Source of the DNA: Ustulina deusta
Taxonomy: Eukaryota; Ascomycota; Sordariomycetes; Xylariales; Xylariaceae
Assembly (NCBI GenBank): GCA_023159155.1
Contig: JAJNNX010000010.1
Span: forward strand, 372,001-436,000
Direction of reading: 5' to 3'
DNA length: 64,000 nt
The position numbers and the translations under genes were made by a program. Each line of letters begins with the position of its first letter. Position 1 is the first letter of the stretch. Below, one piece after another: positions 1 through 12,931 of this stretch. A model generated the notes under the pieces. The model ran no database searches, had not been told where the DNA came from, and saw only the letters and a program-made list of their open reading frames with translations.

Positions 1-1313
1 TTAATAATGTTTATTTACTGTTTTAATAAAATAAAATATTTAATATTTTATATAAATCTATAATTTTTATTATTATTAATATTATAAAAGGCTTTTTTTA
101 ATAGGAAATTAAAAATTATAACAAATATAAAATAGCTTTTGTTATGTTATACTATAGCTATAAGCAATTTATAATTATAATAATAGAACTTAAAACTTTT
201 TTTAGTTTTTTTTTAATATTATATAGAAAAACTCCTATGCTTATATTTATAAATATTTATGCTTATTTATATTAATAATATTATTATTTTCTTTTAAACT
301 ATAAAAAAAAATATTAAATATTTTAATACTATTTTTAGTGTTTTAGCTATATTAAGTTGTACTATAGCTTTAAAAAAATATTATTTTGCTTAATATAATT
401 TTAAAACTTTTAGTTAGTATGTTTTTTATTTAAAGCTTTTTATAAACAAAAAAAAATATAAAACAATTAAATAGCTTAATATATTATATAATTTATAAAA
501 CTTAAAGCAAAAAATTGGTTTTATAAAGTATTAGTACTATTATATTTATTAATTTGCTAATATTATAGCGTTTCTAAACTAAATTAAAACGTTTAGTTTT
601 AAGAATTGTTTTAAAATAGCTAATCCTGGGTAGGCATAATAGGCTAGGACCTATAAGCTGCTTCCAGAAATATTACCCCCCTAGCCGGACAAAAAAACTA
701 ATATTATATTAAAAAAAGCTTAAAAGTAATATAAAGCAATGTTTAAATATAAAAATAAAATATAAAAATAAGCTATTTAAATATAAGAAATTTTTAAAAC
801 TTATATTTATAATATAATTATGTTTGCTTTTTTTAACTATAAAAAACTATTTGTTTTTTAAATTAATTCTAATTAATTAAATAGCGTTAGTTTAGCTTTT
901 TATTAAATATAAAAAAATAATAAACTATATTTTATATTTTATATTTTATTTCTTTATAAATATTTAAAAAAAATATAATTTATATAAAGTAGAAATATAT
1001 AAATTAATATAAACATTAAAAAAATTTATCTAATATTTTAATTATAGCAATATTTATATTTATATTAATTATAATACTATTGTTTAAGTTTTTTAAACTA
1101 TTATTAAACAATTTAAAAATATAAATTAATTAGTTTTATAACGCTTATTTTTATTATAATATACTAACTAGATTAAAATATTTTATATATTAAAAAAAAT
1201 ACTAGTTAATATAAATACTTTATTTTATTTTTTTAAAAAAGCTAAGCTTAATATTAAAGTTTTTATTAATATTATAATTTAAACTTTTATAATTATAAAA
1301 AACTATATATATA

Positions 1314-1600
1314 CTGAAGAAGAACGGGGCAACTCAACACTAAAACAACTAAAAACAACAAAAACAAACTAGAGCGCCTGCTACTAAAAAACTAGTATGA
1401 ATGCTATGCGTGTGAAGTAAGTGTTGCTCTGAGAAGTTCGAAGGCTTTTATAGCTATTCGAACCCCTGAATATAGCCGAAGATCAGCCGGTTCGGGCCGC
1501 AGGCGGCCCGAATACGGCTAACAATTGACGTGCAGCCACATTCGCAGCTGCCAGCGGGCCGCTAGCACCAGCCCTGCTGCAATACTAATACTAACGCTTA
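1314..1600. repeat. GC-richer relic island with hairpin in AT-rich block
   Basis: A roughly 290-base segment of near-normal composition stands out within the AT-rich block. It contains a perfect 10-base inverted repeat with a two-base loop (ttcgggccgc at 1491-1500, ag, gcggcccgaa at 1503-1512), flanked by a further agccg/cggct pairing. Edges fade into AT-rich DNA. It is most likely a fragment of a repeat (for instance LTR or untranslated DNA) that escaped RIP; it has no coding frame of note. Confidence 0.45.
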
Positions 1601-1782
1601 AAATCTTGCTTAATAAGCTTAGTTTTAGTTTTAAAGCCTAAACCTAGCTTAAGATCTAATTTAGCTATAATCTCAAAATCTAACATTAATATTAACTTTT
1701 ATACTAGTTCTAAACTTAGTTTATTTTTTAATAATATAACATATTTAATTTTTAAATAGCGCTATGCTAATTAAAACATAGC

Positions 1783-1878
1783 TTATAATATTAGATTTGT
1801 TTATTTTAATATTATAAATAATTATTATATAGTTTATAATATTAGATTTGTTTGTTTTAGTATTATAAACAATTATTT
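1783..1878. repeat. Tandem duplication, 51-base period, two copies
   Basis: The stretch beginning ttataatattagatttgttt at 1783 recurs at 1834 with only a few transition-type differences. Function unknown; probably part of a degraded element. Confidence 0.6.
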
Positions 1879-4657
1879 TATTAGCAAGCTTTTTTATTAT
1901 ATTAAATATAAAACTAAAACTATAGTTATATAAAAATATAACTATTATATTTATTTATATATTAAAAACCTTATAATAAAAAATAGTTAAAATATTATAA
2001 ATAAATTATATTTTTAAAATAATATGTAAATAATTATAAAAATAATATAATATAACAAAAAATAATAAAAGCCCTAATATTACTTTATATATATTTTGTT
2101 ATAATCTAACTATATAACTATTATACTACTTAGATCCTTTTAGTAATTAGCTTATTATTTTAATTACTATATAAACAAAAGTTATATAACTAGCTTATAA
2201 TTATAAAACCTATGCAGAAATAATACAAATTATAAATTTTATTTGCGTTTTTATTTATTTCCTTAAAATTAAAAAGTATATTACTAAATATATAAATATA
2301 TATTTAATTTATTAGCGACTAAACAAAAAAAAAAAGCTACCCTATAGCAATATATAACTTATTTATATACTTATAATTCTAATCTATATCTTATATTTTA
2401 ATTTTATTTTTAGTTTTTTTATATTTCTAAACAAAAATAATATAATATTTATAATTATATATAAAACTATAAAATTTATAAAATATATTATTAATAAATT
2501 AATATATAATATAAAAAACTAAGCTTAATTATATATTTAACAAATTTATCTAAACTAAAAACTACTTAATTTATTTATATTTAATATAAATTCTAAATTC
2601 TTTAGTAGATTATAAACAATATTATATAAAACAAGCAGTATTACTATATTATTATTTATATTATATTATTAACAAACTAATAATTAAATTAAAAAAATAA
2701 TCTAAATCTTTTAAATTTTATTAATATTTATATTTAAAGCTTAATTAGATATAAATGTTTAAAAAACTATATTAGTTATATAGTATATATTTTAAATATA
2801 TTTATATTCATTATTATAACTAAAACATTTTATAAGCTATTATATAATTAAAAACTTAAAACTTTTTTGTTTATAGATTTTTTTTTAAGTAACAATTATA
2901 TATAAACTTAGCAAACATTTTAATAAAAAGTTTTTAATACTATAGTACTAGCGCAAACAAAAATAAAAATCTATTATAATTAGTAGTATATTAAACTTTT
3001 TTTTATTTCTAAAAATAATTTTATATATATTAAGCTTATAAAACTAAACAAATTAAAATATTATTTAAATAACTAAACTAAGCTTAGTTTTTATAAAGTT
3101 AGTTTATTTTTTATAAAACAATATTTTAGTAATTTTAAATATTATATTAAGCTATTTAGCTAACTGCGCTAGCAATAAGATATTTTTATTAAATATTTTA
3201 AGCTAGCAAAAAAAAAAATATTTAATAAGCTATAACTAGAGCTTAGCAATATTAAAAGTAGCAATGTTAAAAAATAAATAATTAAAAAGATTTTAGCTTA
3301 TATATATATATGCCTAATTAACTTTTTTATTATAGCTATCTAGCTATATTATAAAATTAAATAAATAAAATATAACATATATATATAAAAACTAGCTAAT
3401 ATACTTTAGTCTAATATTTTTAGACTATTAAAATTATATTATAACAAAACAAAAATAGCAATATTTATAGTTAAATTATACTTTTATAATATTAATACTT
3501 TATTAGTTCTATTTATTTAATTGTTTTAAATAAAATATTAAAAGATTTAAAACTAGTTAAAAAGCTAAAGCAAAAAAATACTAATATATATAATATTTAT
3601 TTATATAAACAAAAAAGCTTATTTATAAAAAGTTTTAATTAAATATATTTTATAACTATATAAGTATTTTAATATTTTAACTGCTTTTTTAAACGCTTAC
3701 TTAAGCATTTTTTTTAAATCTGCTATATTTAACATATTTACTATAATACTTTCTGCCACCTTATATATATATTAGTAAAATAAAAATATATAAATACTTA
3801 AGTGCCTAAGTATTTTATACTTATTTATACTAACTATTTTTTTATTTTTTTATTATTTCTACGCTTACCTAACTTTGCAATTATAACTACATTTTTTATA
3901 TATAGCCTCCTAAGTCCTTACACTTTCTATTTATTGCATATCTATAGCTTTTATAACATTATAAATTATATATTTATAATACCCTTCCTTAAACTTACCT
4001 TAAATACTATTAAAATAAACAGTTTTAGGACTACTTTTTTAATATATAATTATATTATATATAACCTAACTACCTAGCTTATTTTATTAGATATACTTGC
4101 TTATTAATAATTATAAATTATTATATTTCTTACTAATAATATATATATAATTTATTTTATTAAACCTAACTATTACTTTTTTAGTAATAAAACAATATAT
4201 TAAGCTATTTTAGTTATTTATTTTAATATTAAACCTAACAACAAGTTTTCTATATATTAAATCGTGCTTAAAGCAAATATAAATATATTAATTACCCTGC
4301 TAAATAGCCCATTTTCTTTTATAAAAAAATAAAATCTGCCAGCTTTTTCCCAACCTTAGCAAAATTAATATTATTACTTTTAATACTATTATAGCTAAAA
4401 TCTCTATTTTAAATAACTAAAAAACTATTTTTAAATTACTTAAGCATTAAAAAACCTAATATAATAAATATAAGTTAATTAAACATATCTTTGTTTATAT
4501 TAATATTAATAAAGCATATTATACTTAATTTATATATAATAATATATTTATTTAACTAACTTTTAATAATAATATTTTTAAATAAATTTATATTAATTTA
4601 ATATATTAAAGTTTTTTATATAATAAATATAGCAATATTAAATATAATTATATAATC

Positions 4658-4960
4658 TATTGAATGGGCTATATACAATATATTGTACGTAAAACAAATA
4701 ATGCGCGTGGATAGAATATAATGTATTATATTATATTATCTATAAAAAAAAAGAAAAAAAAGAGAATGTTTATACAAAACATAAGTCTTTTATATTTATA
4801 TAAGAGCTTACACTATTATACGAGCTAATATAATAAAAGGGAAATAAAGTCCTTTTTGTCCGGCCGAGGTCCGGCTAACATCTGTACAATAGCTAAGCGT
4901 AAACTTGTATTCTATATAAGTTATATAATAAGGTTATAACTAATGTTAGTTATTCTAATA
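4658..4960 (-). repeat. 3' LTR of the Copia element
   Basis: This 303-base LTR reads in the minus direction. It is flanked on its internal side by an A/G-rich polypurine tract (complement of 4961-4980). It is about 49 bases longer than the partner LTR at 17381-17634 because it keeps a segment around 4676-4724 that the partner lacks. The copy at 63359-63660 also has that segment, so the partner probably lost it. Confidence 0.85.
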
Positions 4961-6249
4961 CTAGCTATTTTCTTTTTTGGTTATAACTGCCCGTTATATA
5001 GAAAGAACAAAAAAAGTAATTATATAACTGCTTAAATATACATACAAGAGTTTGATTACTAGGGAGGCAACTAGGTTAGCAATCTAGTCTATATATATAG
5101 TTGCTAAATTAGTAAATTATTTTTTTTTAATAAAGTTATATAACAAAAATTATTAGCTAAAATAGTAATTATTATATAATATTACTACTAATAAACAATC
5201 CTAATAATTATTAGCTTATTATAGCGCTATATATTAATATATATATCTGTTTTTTTGTTATATATATATTTGTTTTAGTATATTATTAATATTTTTGGCT
5301 TTTTATATATAGACTAATAAAGCTTAAGTTGCTACTATACTATTAGTTAATATATAAATCTAGGTGTTTGCTAATATGCTTTTTACACATTTAATTATGC
5401 TTATTTTTTGTTAAAAGGGTTACTTTTATACGGTTCTTATTTAGTTGCGCAGTACTACTATTGCTATATATATAAAGAATGCTTGTATAGTGCGCAGTGG
5501 TTACTTGTTCTGTGGCTATTGCTAGATTATTAGGTTCTAGGGTAATATTTATATAGCGTACATTTAGCGTTTGTACGGCGCTTAGTACAATTATTACGTT
5601 TAAAGGGAAGGGGGTAAATTAGTTATATAATAAGGAAAATAGGGAAAGGAAAAATGGGAAAGAATAGTATTTATGTTTGTTTTTTTTTTGGAGTCAATTT
5701 ATTATATATTGCTTTTATACTTCTGACTTTTTTTCTTTTATAAATACTATAGTTATATATAATTTTTTATGTTTTATTAATAAATGTTTCTATTTGTATA
5801 ATTAACTTGTTTATTAATATAAGAGTTTCTAAAGCTTGGTTTAGTGTTTTTTTTATAAACATATTAGCTAGATTATTTTTACTATTAATCTATTGTACTT
5901 CGGAGATTTTTTGTTTTTTGTACGATTTTTTTAATAATATAATATTAATTATTAGGCGTTTTTTCTGCGTAGTGCCGAGCTTAATAAAACAATTATATAA
6001 CAACTTTGAATCGGAATATAGAACAGCTAGAATTAGAGGCAATTATAGCATAGTTATAATTTTTAAAAGTATTGTACAAAAAGCAATAGTATTATTAAAA
6101 CTATTAACTATGCTATATAATTTATTTATAAGTATGCTCCTAGTTACCTTTTTATACTTGCTTAAATTTTAGTATATAATATTTTTTTTAATCTTAAAGC
6201 CCGAATTTTTTTTTATATAATATTTAGTCCCTAATATAATTATAAATCT

Positions 6250-6767
6250 AAATTAAAAAGTTATATTTATATTGTTTATAAATAACCTATTTATAAAAAT
6301 AAATAGTTTTATATAATATAGGTCTATTAGTATAAAGGTTAGGCCGTAATTTTTATTATCTGTTTGCTACTAGATTTTTTAGTTTAAATTTTTAATATTG
6401 TGCGGCTTAGGATATATAACTTAAGTAGCTATATATAGGTTGTATGCTGCTTTGGGCTAGCAAATACTACTAATATATGTACTTTTTGTTTGTTACAAAA
6501 CATATTACTATATAAAATTAGTTATATAAGGGTTAATTTAGTCTAATTGGTTTGTTTGGCTTTTTTAGGTTAAAATAATATTTTTTTCGGACAAAAATAT
6601 AATTTGTTTGCTATTAAACTTTATAAAGTAACCTAGTTAAAATATTTTTTTTTGGTTTTATATAAAACTTAGCTTGCTACAATTTATATTTTTTTTTTTT
6701 TAAAAAGCCTAGCAATACAAAACTAAACATATTGTCTGTTTGTAGTCTAGTAATACTAAAATTATTT
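6250..6767 (-). pseudogene. Copia pol remnant, C-terminal RT/RNase H part
   Basis: The minus-strand translation starting at 6,767 reads LQTDNMFSFVLLGFL, matching the LQTDDTL-type motif after the catalytic RT core of fungal Copia polyproteins. It is followed by ICQPKAAYNLYIATQVI and LFIFINRLFINNKDL, which resemble the region before and in RNase H. Multiple RIP-type stops lie between. It is the continuation of the frame at 12,932-13,560 that was displaced by the Gypsy insertion. Confidence 0.7.
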
Positions 6768-6772
6768 AAAGG

Positions 6773-7012
6773 TATGACGGTCAGTACAGTTTTGGCAAGA
6801 CCTGCAAGGACTCCAGACCTACAGGGCAATAAAATAAAAGGTCTACGCACAGACTAGCCCATACCTCTGCAGCCACACATATAGAGTCCATATCTACCTA
6901 CTTTATAAACTCTGACTTTTTTCCTTTTTTTTTCTTTTTTTTTTTAGCTTAGAGTTTTTGCTTATAGTATTAATAAACTAGCTATAAAAACTTTATTTAA
7001 CTAAGTATAGCA
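6773..7012 (+). repeat. 5' LTR of Gypsy chromovirus
   Basis: 240 bases, starting TATGACGGTCAG (RIP-altered from a TGTGACGG-like start) and ending AGTATAGCA. Differences from the 3' LTR that I checked are all transitions, and this copy is the less mutated of the two at its left end. Confidence 0.92.
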
Positions 7013-7399
7013 CTACTTTAAGCTTACTAATTATTTATTAATAAGCGTTTAATAAAATATATATTTTTTATTTTGCTATAGTTAGCAAAACATAAATAAA
7101 CTTTTTTTTTTTAGTTATATGTTTAATATTAAAGATCGTATATCTTATAATACAAACTTGATTTTAATACAACTATAATAAGACTTTTGATCTTTATGCT
7201 ACTTAAAGGCAAACAACCTATAGAAAACCCAACCTTAAATACTTTAATTTTATTTTAGGCACTTAAATAATTAAAATAACTCTAGTTATAAAGTATAACT
7301 AGCTTATTACTTTTAAACAATCCTAAGATTTTTATTTCTATAAAAAAAAAAAAATATTTTATATTAAACTTTTTTATAAACGCTTTAAGTAAACTAATA

Positions 7400-10300
7400 C
7401 TTAAAAAAAAAACGAAGCATTAGAACATAAAAAAAACAAAAAATTAGAACTTAAAAAAAACAAAAAATTAGGACCTAAAAAAGCAAAATCTGAACTAGAG
7501 CTAAAATAACCTAATATAAGTAATGCACCTAGAAATATAGCAGAAAATATTAGAGCTATACAAGCTTGCAATTTTGCGTTAGTTCTAATAAAACTTCTCT
7601 AATAACTAAAAAAAATAAAGCGCTAATCCTTTGCTACGCCTACTTTAGCGCTTTTAAAAAATTATTATAATTTAACTATAAAAAATATATTCGGAAATAC
7701 TAATTTTAAACCTTCCAGCCTTGCTGCCCTGCCCGCTTTTTAACCCGTTAGCTTACTTATAACTGCTTTAAACCCTTTTTATATTAAAAAAACTAAAGTA
7801 TAAAGAACTAATCTTGGCAAGTTTGCAGAAAATAAAAACTTATTTAATAACTAGATCTATAAACTAATAAAAAAGTTAAATAAAAATATTACTATTTTTT
7901 AAACTAAAAATAACTAACTTTAATATATTATAAGCTAATTAGAAAAGCGTACTAAAAAATCTATAAAAACGCGTTTTTATTTAACTAAAAAACTATTTAG
8001 TAGTATTATAAAAATAATCTAAGCTTTATTAATAGTTTATTATAATTCTAACTAAGCAGCTATTATTTATAAAATATTTAAAGCTTATATATATAAAATA
8101 AATAAAAATATTAATAAGTTTATTTTTATATTTAATAGTTTAATTTAAAAGTATTAATTTATAAAATTATAATAAAAATATAAACTATAGAACTATTTTT
8201 ATATAAACCTAAAAAAAAACTTATATAAAACTTTTATAGATCTAAATATTTTTTATAAATTATTTACTAATAAAGTTATTAAATTAATATATAATACTAA
8301 GCAAGCTTATAAAAACTACTAGCAAACTAAGCTTATAAGCTTAATTAAAAAGGGATTAAATTTAAATAATTAAATTTTTAGCAAACCTAACTATTAACTT
8401 TTAGTAAATTTTAGAAGTTTTAAAATATTTATTTTAAAACAATTAAAACAGGCTTTAACCGCAAAAAAAAAAAAGCCTATTAGAATAATAAGACCTGCTT
8501 TATTTATAATAAAAAAAGGCATATATTAATCGACTGCTCTAACTAAAAACCTAAAGTTTTAAATGTTTAACTAACAAAAAAAGCACTTAACAAAAATAGC
8601 TCGGGTAATTTATCTAACTTAGAAAACAAATAAAACTAATAAAAGTTTCTTTATTAGTTTTTCTACCTATTTTAGCTAAAATATATAGCTAAAACAAATT
8701 AATTATTTTTAAAATATTTGCTAAGTTATAAATTAATAGTATTAAAATAGAAATTTTAGCTTTATATAATACTGGAGCTTATATTTTTTTAATAATTAGC
8801 TATAAATTTATATAATAAGTTAAGCAATAGCTAAAAATAAAGATAGTCCGTTTAGCAGAACTTTAAAAACTTTGCGACTACTATAGTAAGGTAGTTAGCG
8901 AAGTCTGCAAATATTTAATATATATAATAAAAATCAATAATTAATAGTTTAAGGACCAAACGTTCTAAGTTATTAACCTTAGTTATAATGTTATTATTAG
9001 TATTAAATAATTAATAAAATAAAATATTTTAATAAAAACTTAAAAATAATAGCTAATCTAACTAAATAATTTATTTTTATTAGCTTAGTTCTTTTTTATA
9101 ATTATAGTTGAACTATTTAGCTATAAATAATAAATTATAGACCTAAAAATATAAAAAGATACTAATTAATATAATTAAACATTAAAAAAATATTATTAAA
9201 TATTAAAATAATTTTTTAGAACTAAAATAATTATTCTAAGTATAACTAAGACTAAAAAAATATAAAAAAAACCTAGGACTTCTAAACTTAAAATAAAAAA
9301 GGTCTATATAGTAACCCTTAAAAAAGAAAAAAACTAAGCCGCTATTAAAAAAATTCTATAAAACCTTTAGAATTATTTTTACTAGAACAGGTAAGAATAG
9401 TTAGCTAAAAGGACTTTATAAGAACCTATTATAATTAAATTTATAACAACTAAAAATAATAATACTAAGCTACTTAAAAAAAACTTAAAAATAATTAATA
9501 TTTTATAAAAAAAATAGACTTAGATTAACTAAATAGTACTATAAAAAACTTTTAATAGTAAACCTATTTTATTTTTAAAAAGAAAAGATTTTAAATATAT
9601 AAAATTAATATAAAATTTTTTGCTTTTTTAATTATTATACCTAAAAAAGTTCTTTTTAAAAAAAAATCTAAAACCTTACTACTATTATAACTAAGGTTTA
9701 ATGTGGTACTAGAACCTAACAGTAAAAAATGCGCCTTAAGACCCTACTAATACTAAACACCCATATAGTTTATTTTTTTAAAAAAAAAGTTTATAGATAA
9801 GCTACTAGCTATAGATTTTATTAAACAAAATATAAACCTAAATGTTATATTTTTTTTATTTGTACTTAAACTTAGGTTAACTAAACGCAAATTTATAATT
9901 AATTATTAATAAAAAAATATATACTTAAAAAATAGAATTATGCTAGCTCTAAATATTAGCAGTACTATATTTAATTATTATAATATAACCTATTTTGTAA
10001 AGCTAGATATTATTAAAGCTTTTTATTAATTATTACTAACTTTAGAATTATACTATTTTACTTTTTTCTAAACTTATAAAAAAATATTTTAATAAAAAAT
10101 CTTACTATTTAGTTTAAAAATAAAACCTATATAATAGCAAGCTTTTATTAACGCATAAATCTAAGAACTTCTAAATAAATTCGCAAACATTTATATAAAT
10201 AATATTTTAATCTATTCTAAAACTAAAAAATAGCACTAGACCTATTATAAAAAAATAATCTACTGCTTATATTAAACCGGGTACTAAAAAAATATTAAAA

Positions 10301-12540
10301 AGTCTTATTTTAATACGCTTATTATTAATTACTTAGGAATAGTTATAAAAACTAAAGTAAAAATTAAAATTAACCCTGCTAAGATCCAAGCAATCCTAAA
10401 TTAGAACTTTAATAATTTTAAAAGCACCAAATTAATTCGGTTGTTTTTTAGGCTTTATAACTATGTTCGCATGTTTACCTACTATACTAGTAAAATAGCT
10501 GCCCTTTTAAATTAACTACTAAAAAAGGACAAGCTATTTATAATAGAACTAAAACAAAAATAAACTTTCGAACATATAAAACTATTAGTATATAAAGCCC
10601 TAGTTCTAGCTTTTTTTAAGCCTGGCTAACTAATACAAATAAAAACAAATATCTTATGTAATACAATAAGAAAAGTTATTTAATAATAATAAAAAAATAT
10701 AACTTAAAAATCTATAAAATATTTCTTTAAAATAATAATACTAACTAAGCAAGCTTACCTAATTTAAAACTAGGAATTTCTAGTAGTAATATAAACTTTA
10801 GAACACTACTACCTAAAACTTTTAAGAACTAAATTCTTTATAATAACTAATTATTAAGCTTTACTATACTTTTTAAATAAACAGATCTTATTAATATAAT
10901 AAGTTTGTTAGGCCAACTTTTTATTAAACTTTAATATTACTTTTTAGTATTAACTAGAACAAAAAAACATAATAGCTAATATTTTATTAAAAAAAACAAT
11001 AAAGTTTCCTATAATAAAAACTAAAAAAGCCAAAAAAAAAACAATAATACTAGTCCTTTCTAATAAAATACTAGGTCCTATATTAATTATAGATATTCTG
11101 CCTAATACTTTCTAAAGAGCTAACCTAGTAAACCTAATTAAACAAAAAAACTAACTATAAAAACTAAAAAACAAAGACAAAAAATTATATATACCCAAGG
11201 TTACCCTAAATAGAACTATCTTTTTTTATATAGCCCTAATTTAAAAAGCTTATATGCCTTTAATTATTATATACTAAAGCTAATATAAAATAATCAAAAT
11301 GTTAAAATAAAAATATTACTAGTTTTATTTAAAATATAATTATAAATAGTATATATATAATTGCTATAATTATAAAAGAAATAAAATACTATAAAATAAA
11401 ACTTTTAGCTTTTTTTATCTGTTGCTTATACTATTTATAGTATAATAACACGTAGTAGTAAATAGTAAAAATATGCTACTTAACTAATAGGGTTATAACT
11501 ATATATAAGTATTTATAAACAAGTTTAGCTGCTTGATCGCAACTTTATTTAGTAAAAAGACTAATATTATAGAATTACTAGCTGTACAATACTATAAAAG
11601 TCTATATAAATTTCTAGGTATACTAGATATATAGATATTAGATAATATAGAACTATTTATTTCTAAGTTTATAGTAATAATTAATAATTTTATAAGTATT
11701 AAGCACTATTTTAGTAGTGCTTATTATTTTTAAACTTAAAAAACAATAAAATTAATTAATTAAGAACTAGATTAATAACTTTGTTTTTATATTAATAAGT
11801 ACTAAAATAACTAGAATATTTATTTCCCTGCTTTAGACTTCGCATATAATTTTTTATAATATTTATTAATTAATATGTTATTACTAAAAATAGTAATAGG
11901 AATAAATATATAAAACCTTTTAATAATAGACTTTAGTAAAATAGTTATAAATTTTAATACTAAGCAATAGGTATTCGAGTTGATTTGTTAAACCTAAAAT
12001 ATTTAAAAAATAATATATAAAGCTGCAACTTTTGTATAAAAACAATATAAGCTATAAGCTAACAAAAAAAAACGTTTAATAAACTTTAAAATAAAAAATA
12101 AAGTTTTTTTAAAAAAAAAAAGTTTTATAATATAAGTACTAACTACTAGATTAGACTTATAATTAGTTAGCTCTTTTAAAATTTTAAAAAAACAAAAATT
12201 TAGCTATATTTTTGATTTGCTTAACTTTTATATAATAAAAAACCTGTTTTATGCTAACCAATTATAAAAAATAAATAATAATTTTTTATTTTAGCAAATT
12301 TAGTTACTGTTTCCGGCCAAAAATATTAATAGCAAAACAAAATTTAAAATCAAACAAATCAAACAATTAAAAATACATAAAAAAAACAAAGAACTGTAAT
12401 ACTAGGTTGCCTAAAAAAGCTATAATCCTAATAATACTTAGTATATAGCCCAGAATTTTAAAAACGCGCTAATCAAGCTTGATTAATTTTATAAAACTTA
12501 TAAAAAAGCCCCCGAACCCCTTATAAAACTACAAAAATAA
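7400..12540 (+). pseudogene. Gypsy gag-pol pseudogene with chromodomain
   Basis: Recognisable plus-strand blocks, all with internal stops: a Lys/Glu/Leu coiled-coil-like repeat at about 7,405-7,500; gag at about 7,850-8,500 ending near a decayed zinc knuckle; protease motif ALYNTGAYIFL at about 8,761; RT block KLDIIKAFY at about 10,000 and FANIYINNILIYS at 10,180-10,218; the connection motif LGFYNYVRMFT at about 10,450; RNase H to about 10,830; integrase about 11,340-12,300 (a GFSYILDLPDFYK-like C-terminal block read through stops); and a chromodomain at about 12,395-12,520 with the order V-W-K-Y and a NTWYIAQNFKNA-like run. The chromodomain places it among chromoviruses, which use it to target heterochromatin. 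No intact protein can be made. Confidence 0.85.
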
Positions 12541-12686
12541 ATACGTGCAGTAGTAATTAATAAATTTGCAAGCAATCACAAAAATAATAATAAAACAATA
12601 CGCTATAAAAAGGCTATATAAACCTGCTATTATTAGTAACTTCGAATTAAAACTATATCTAAACTTTTAGTTTTAAAAAAAAATAG

Positions 12687-12926
12687 TATAACAGTTAATA
12701 TAGTTTTGGCAAAACCTGCAAAAATTCTAGACCTATAGGGCAATAAAATAAAAGGTCTACGCACAGATTAGCTTATATTTCTGCAGCTATACATATAGAG
12801 TCTATATCTACCTACCTTATAAACTCTAATTTTTTTTCTTTTTTTTTTCTTTTTTTTTTAGCTTAGAGTTTTCGCCCATAGTATTAATAAACTAGCTATA
12901 GAAGTTTTACTTGACTAAGCATGGCA
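12687..12926 (+). repeat. 3' LTR of Gypsy chromovirus
   Basis: 240 bases, starting TATAACAGTTAATATAG and ending AGCATGGCA. The aligned 5' LTR has the same length with no gap, so the differences are substitutions of the RIP type only. Confidence 0.92.
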
Positions 12927-12931
12927 AAAGG

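Larger units (their letters stand above)
1..4657. other. AT-rich RIP-degraded repeat block, no intact gene
   Basis: Very AT-rich sequence with stops in all frames; the only open frame of note (3,802-4,077) is a low-complexity Ile/Leu/Tyr/Phe translation of AT-rich DNA and is not believable as a gene. CpA and TpG dinucleotides are scarce and TpA abundant, as expected after RIP. Two less-degraded scraps survive, at about 603-690 and 1,314-1,600. I could not assign the source element of the rest. Confidence 0.8.
6773..12926 (+). mobile_element. Gypsy chromovirus, full length, RIP-inactivated, nested in Copia
   Basis: Complete 6,154-base element with two LTRs of exactly 240 bases (6773-7012 and 12687-12926) and a perfect 5-base target duplication AAAGG (6768-6772 and 12927-12931). 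Plus-strand order is gag, CCHC-like knuckle, protease, RT, RNase H, integrase and chromodomain, the order of Ty3/Gypsy chromoviruses. Every coding block is broken by stops and by G-to-A/C-to-T substitutions, for example an RT active-site YxDD reading as YINN at about 10,191. An A-rich tract at 12,671-12,686 sits where the polypurine tract should be. The element landed in the RT gene of an older Copia copy. Confidence 0.93.

Noticed and set aside
3802..4077. 91-codon plus-strand open frame in AT-rich DNA
   Set aside because: Composition is almost wholly Ile, Leu, Tyr, Phe, Asn and Thr, as expected from translating A/T-rich sequence; no motif.
5807..6172. 121-codon plus-strand open frame with hydrophobic segments
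   Set aside because: It lies antisense within the RIP-degraded Copia internal region; the minus strand carries the real relic and this frame is a shadow.
7405..7500. Short tandem repeat of Lys/Glu/Leu codons as a CRISPR-like or minisatellite array
   Set aside because: It is a coiled-coil-like coding repeat in the Gypsy gag region, with no spacers.
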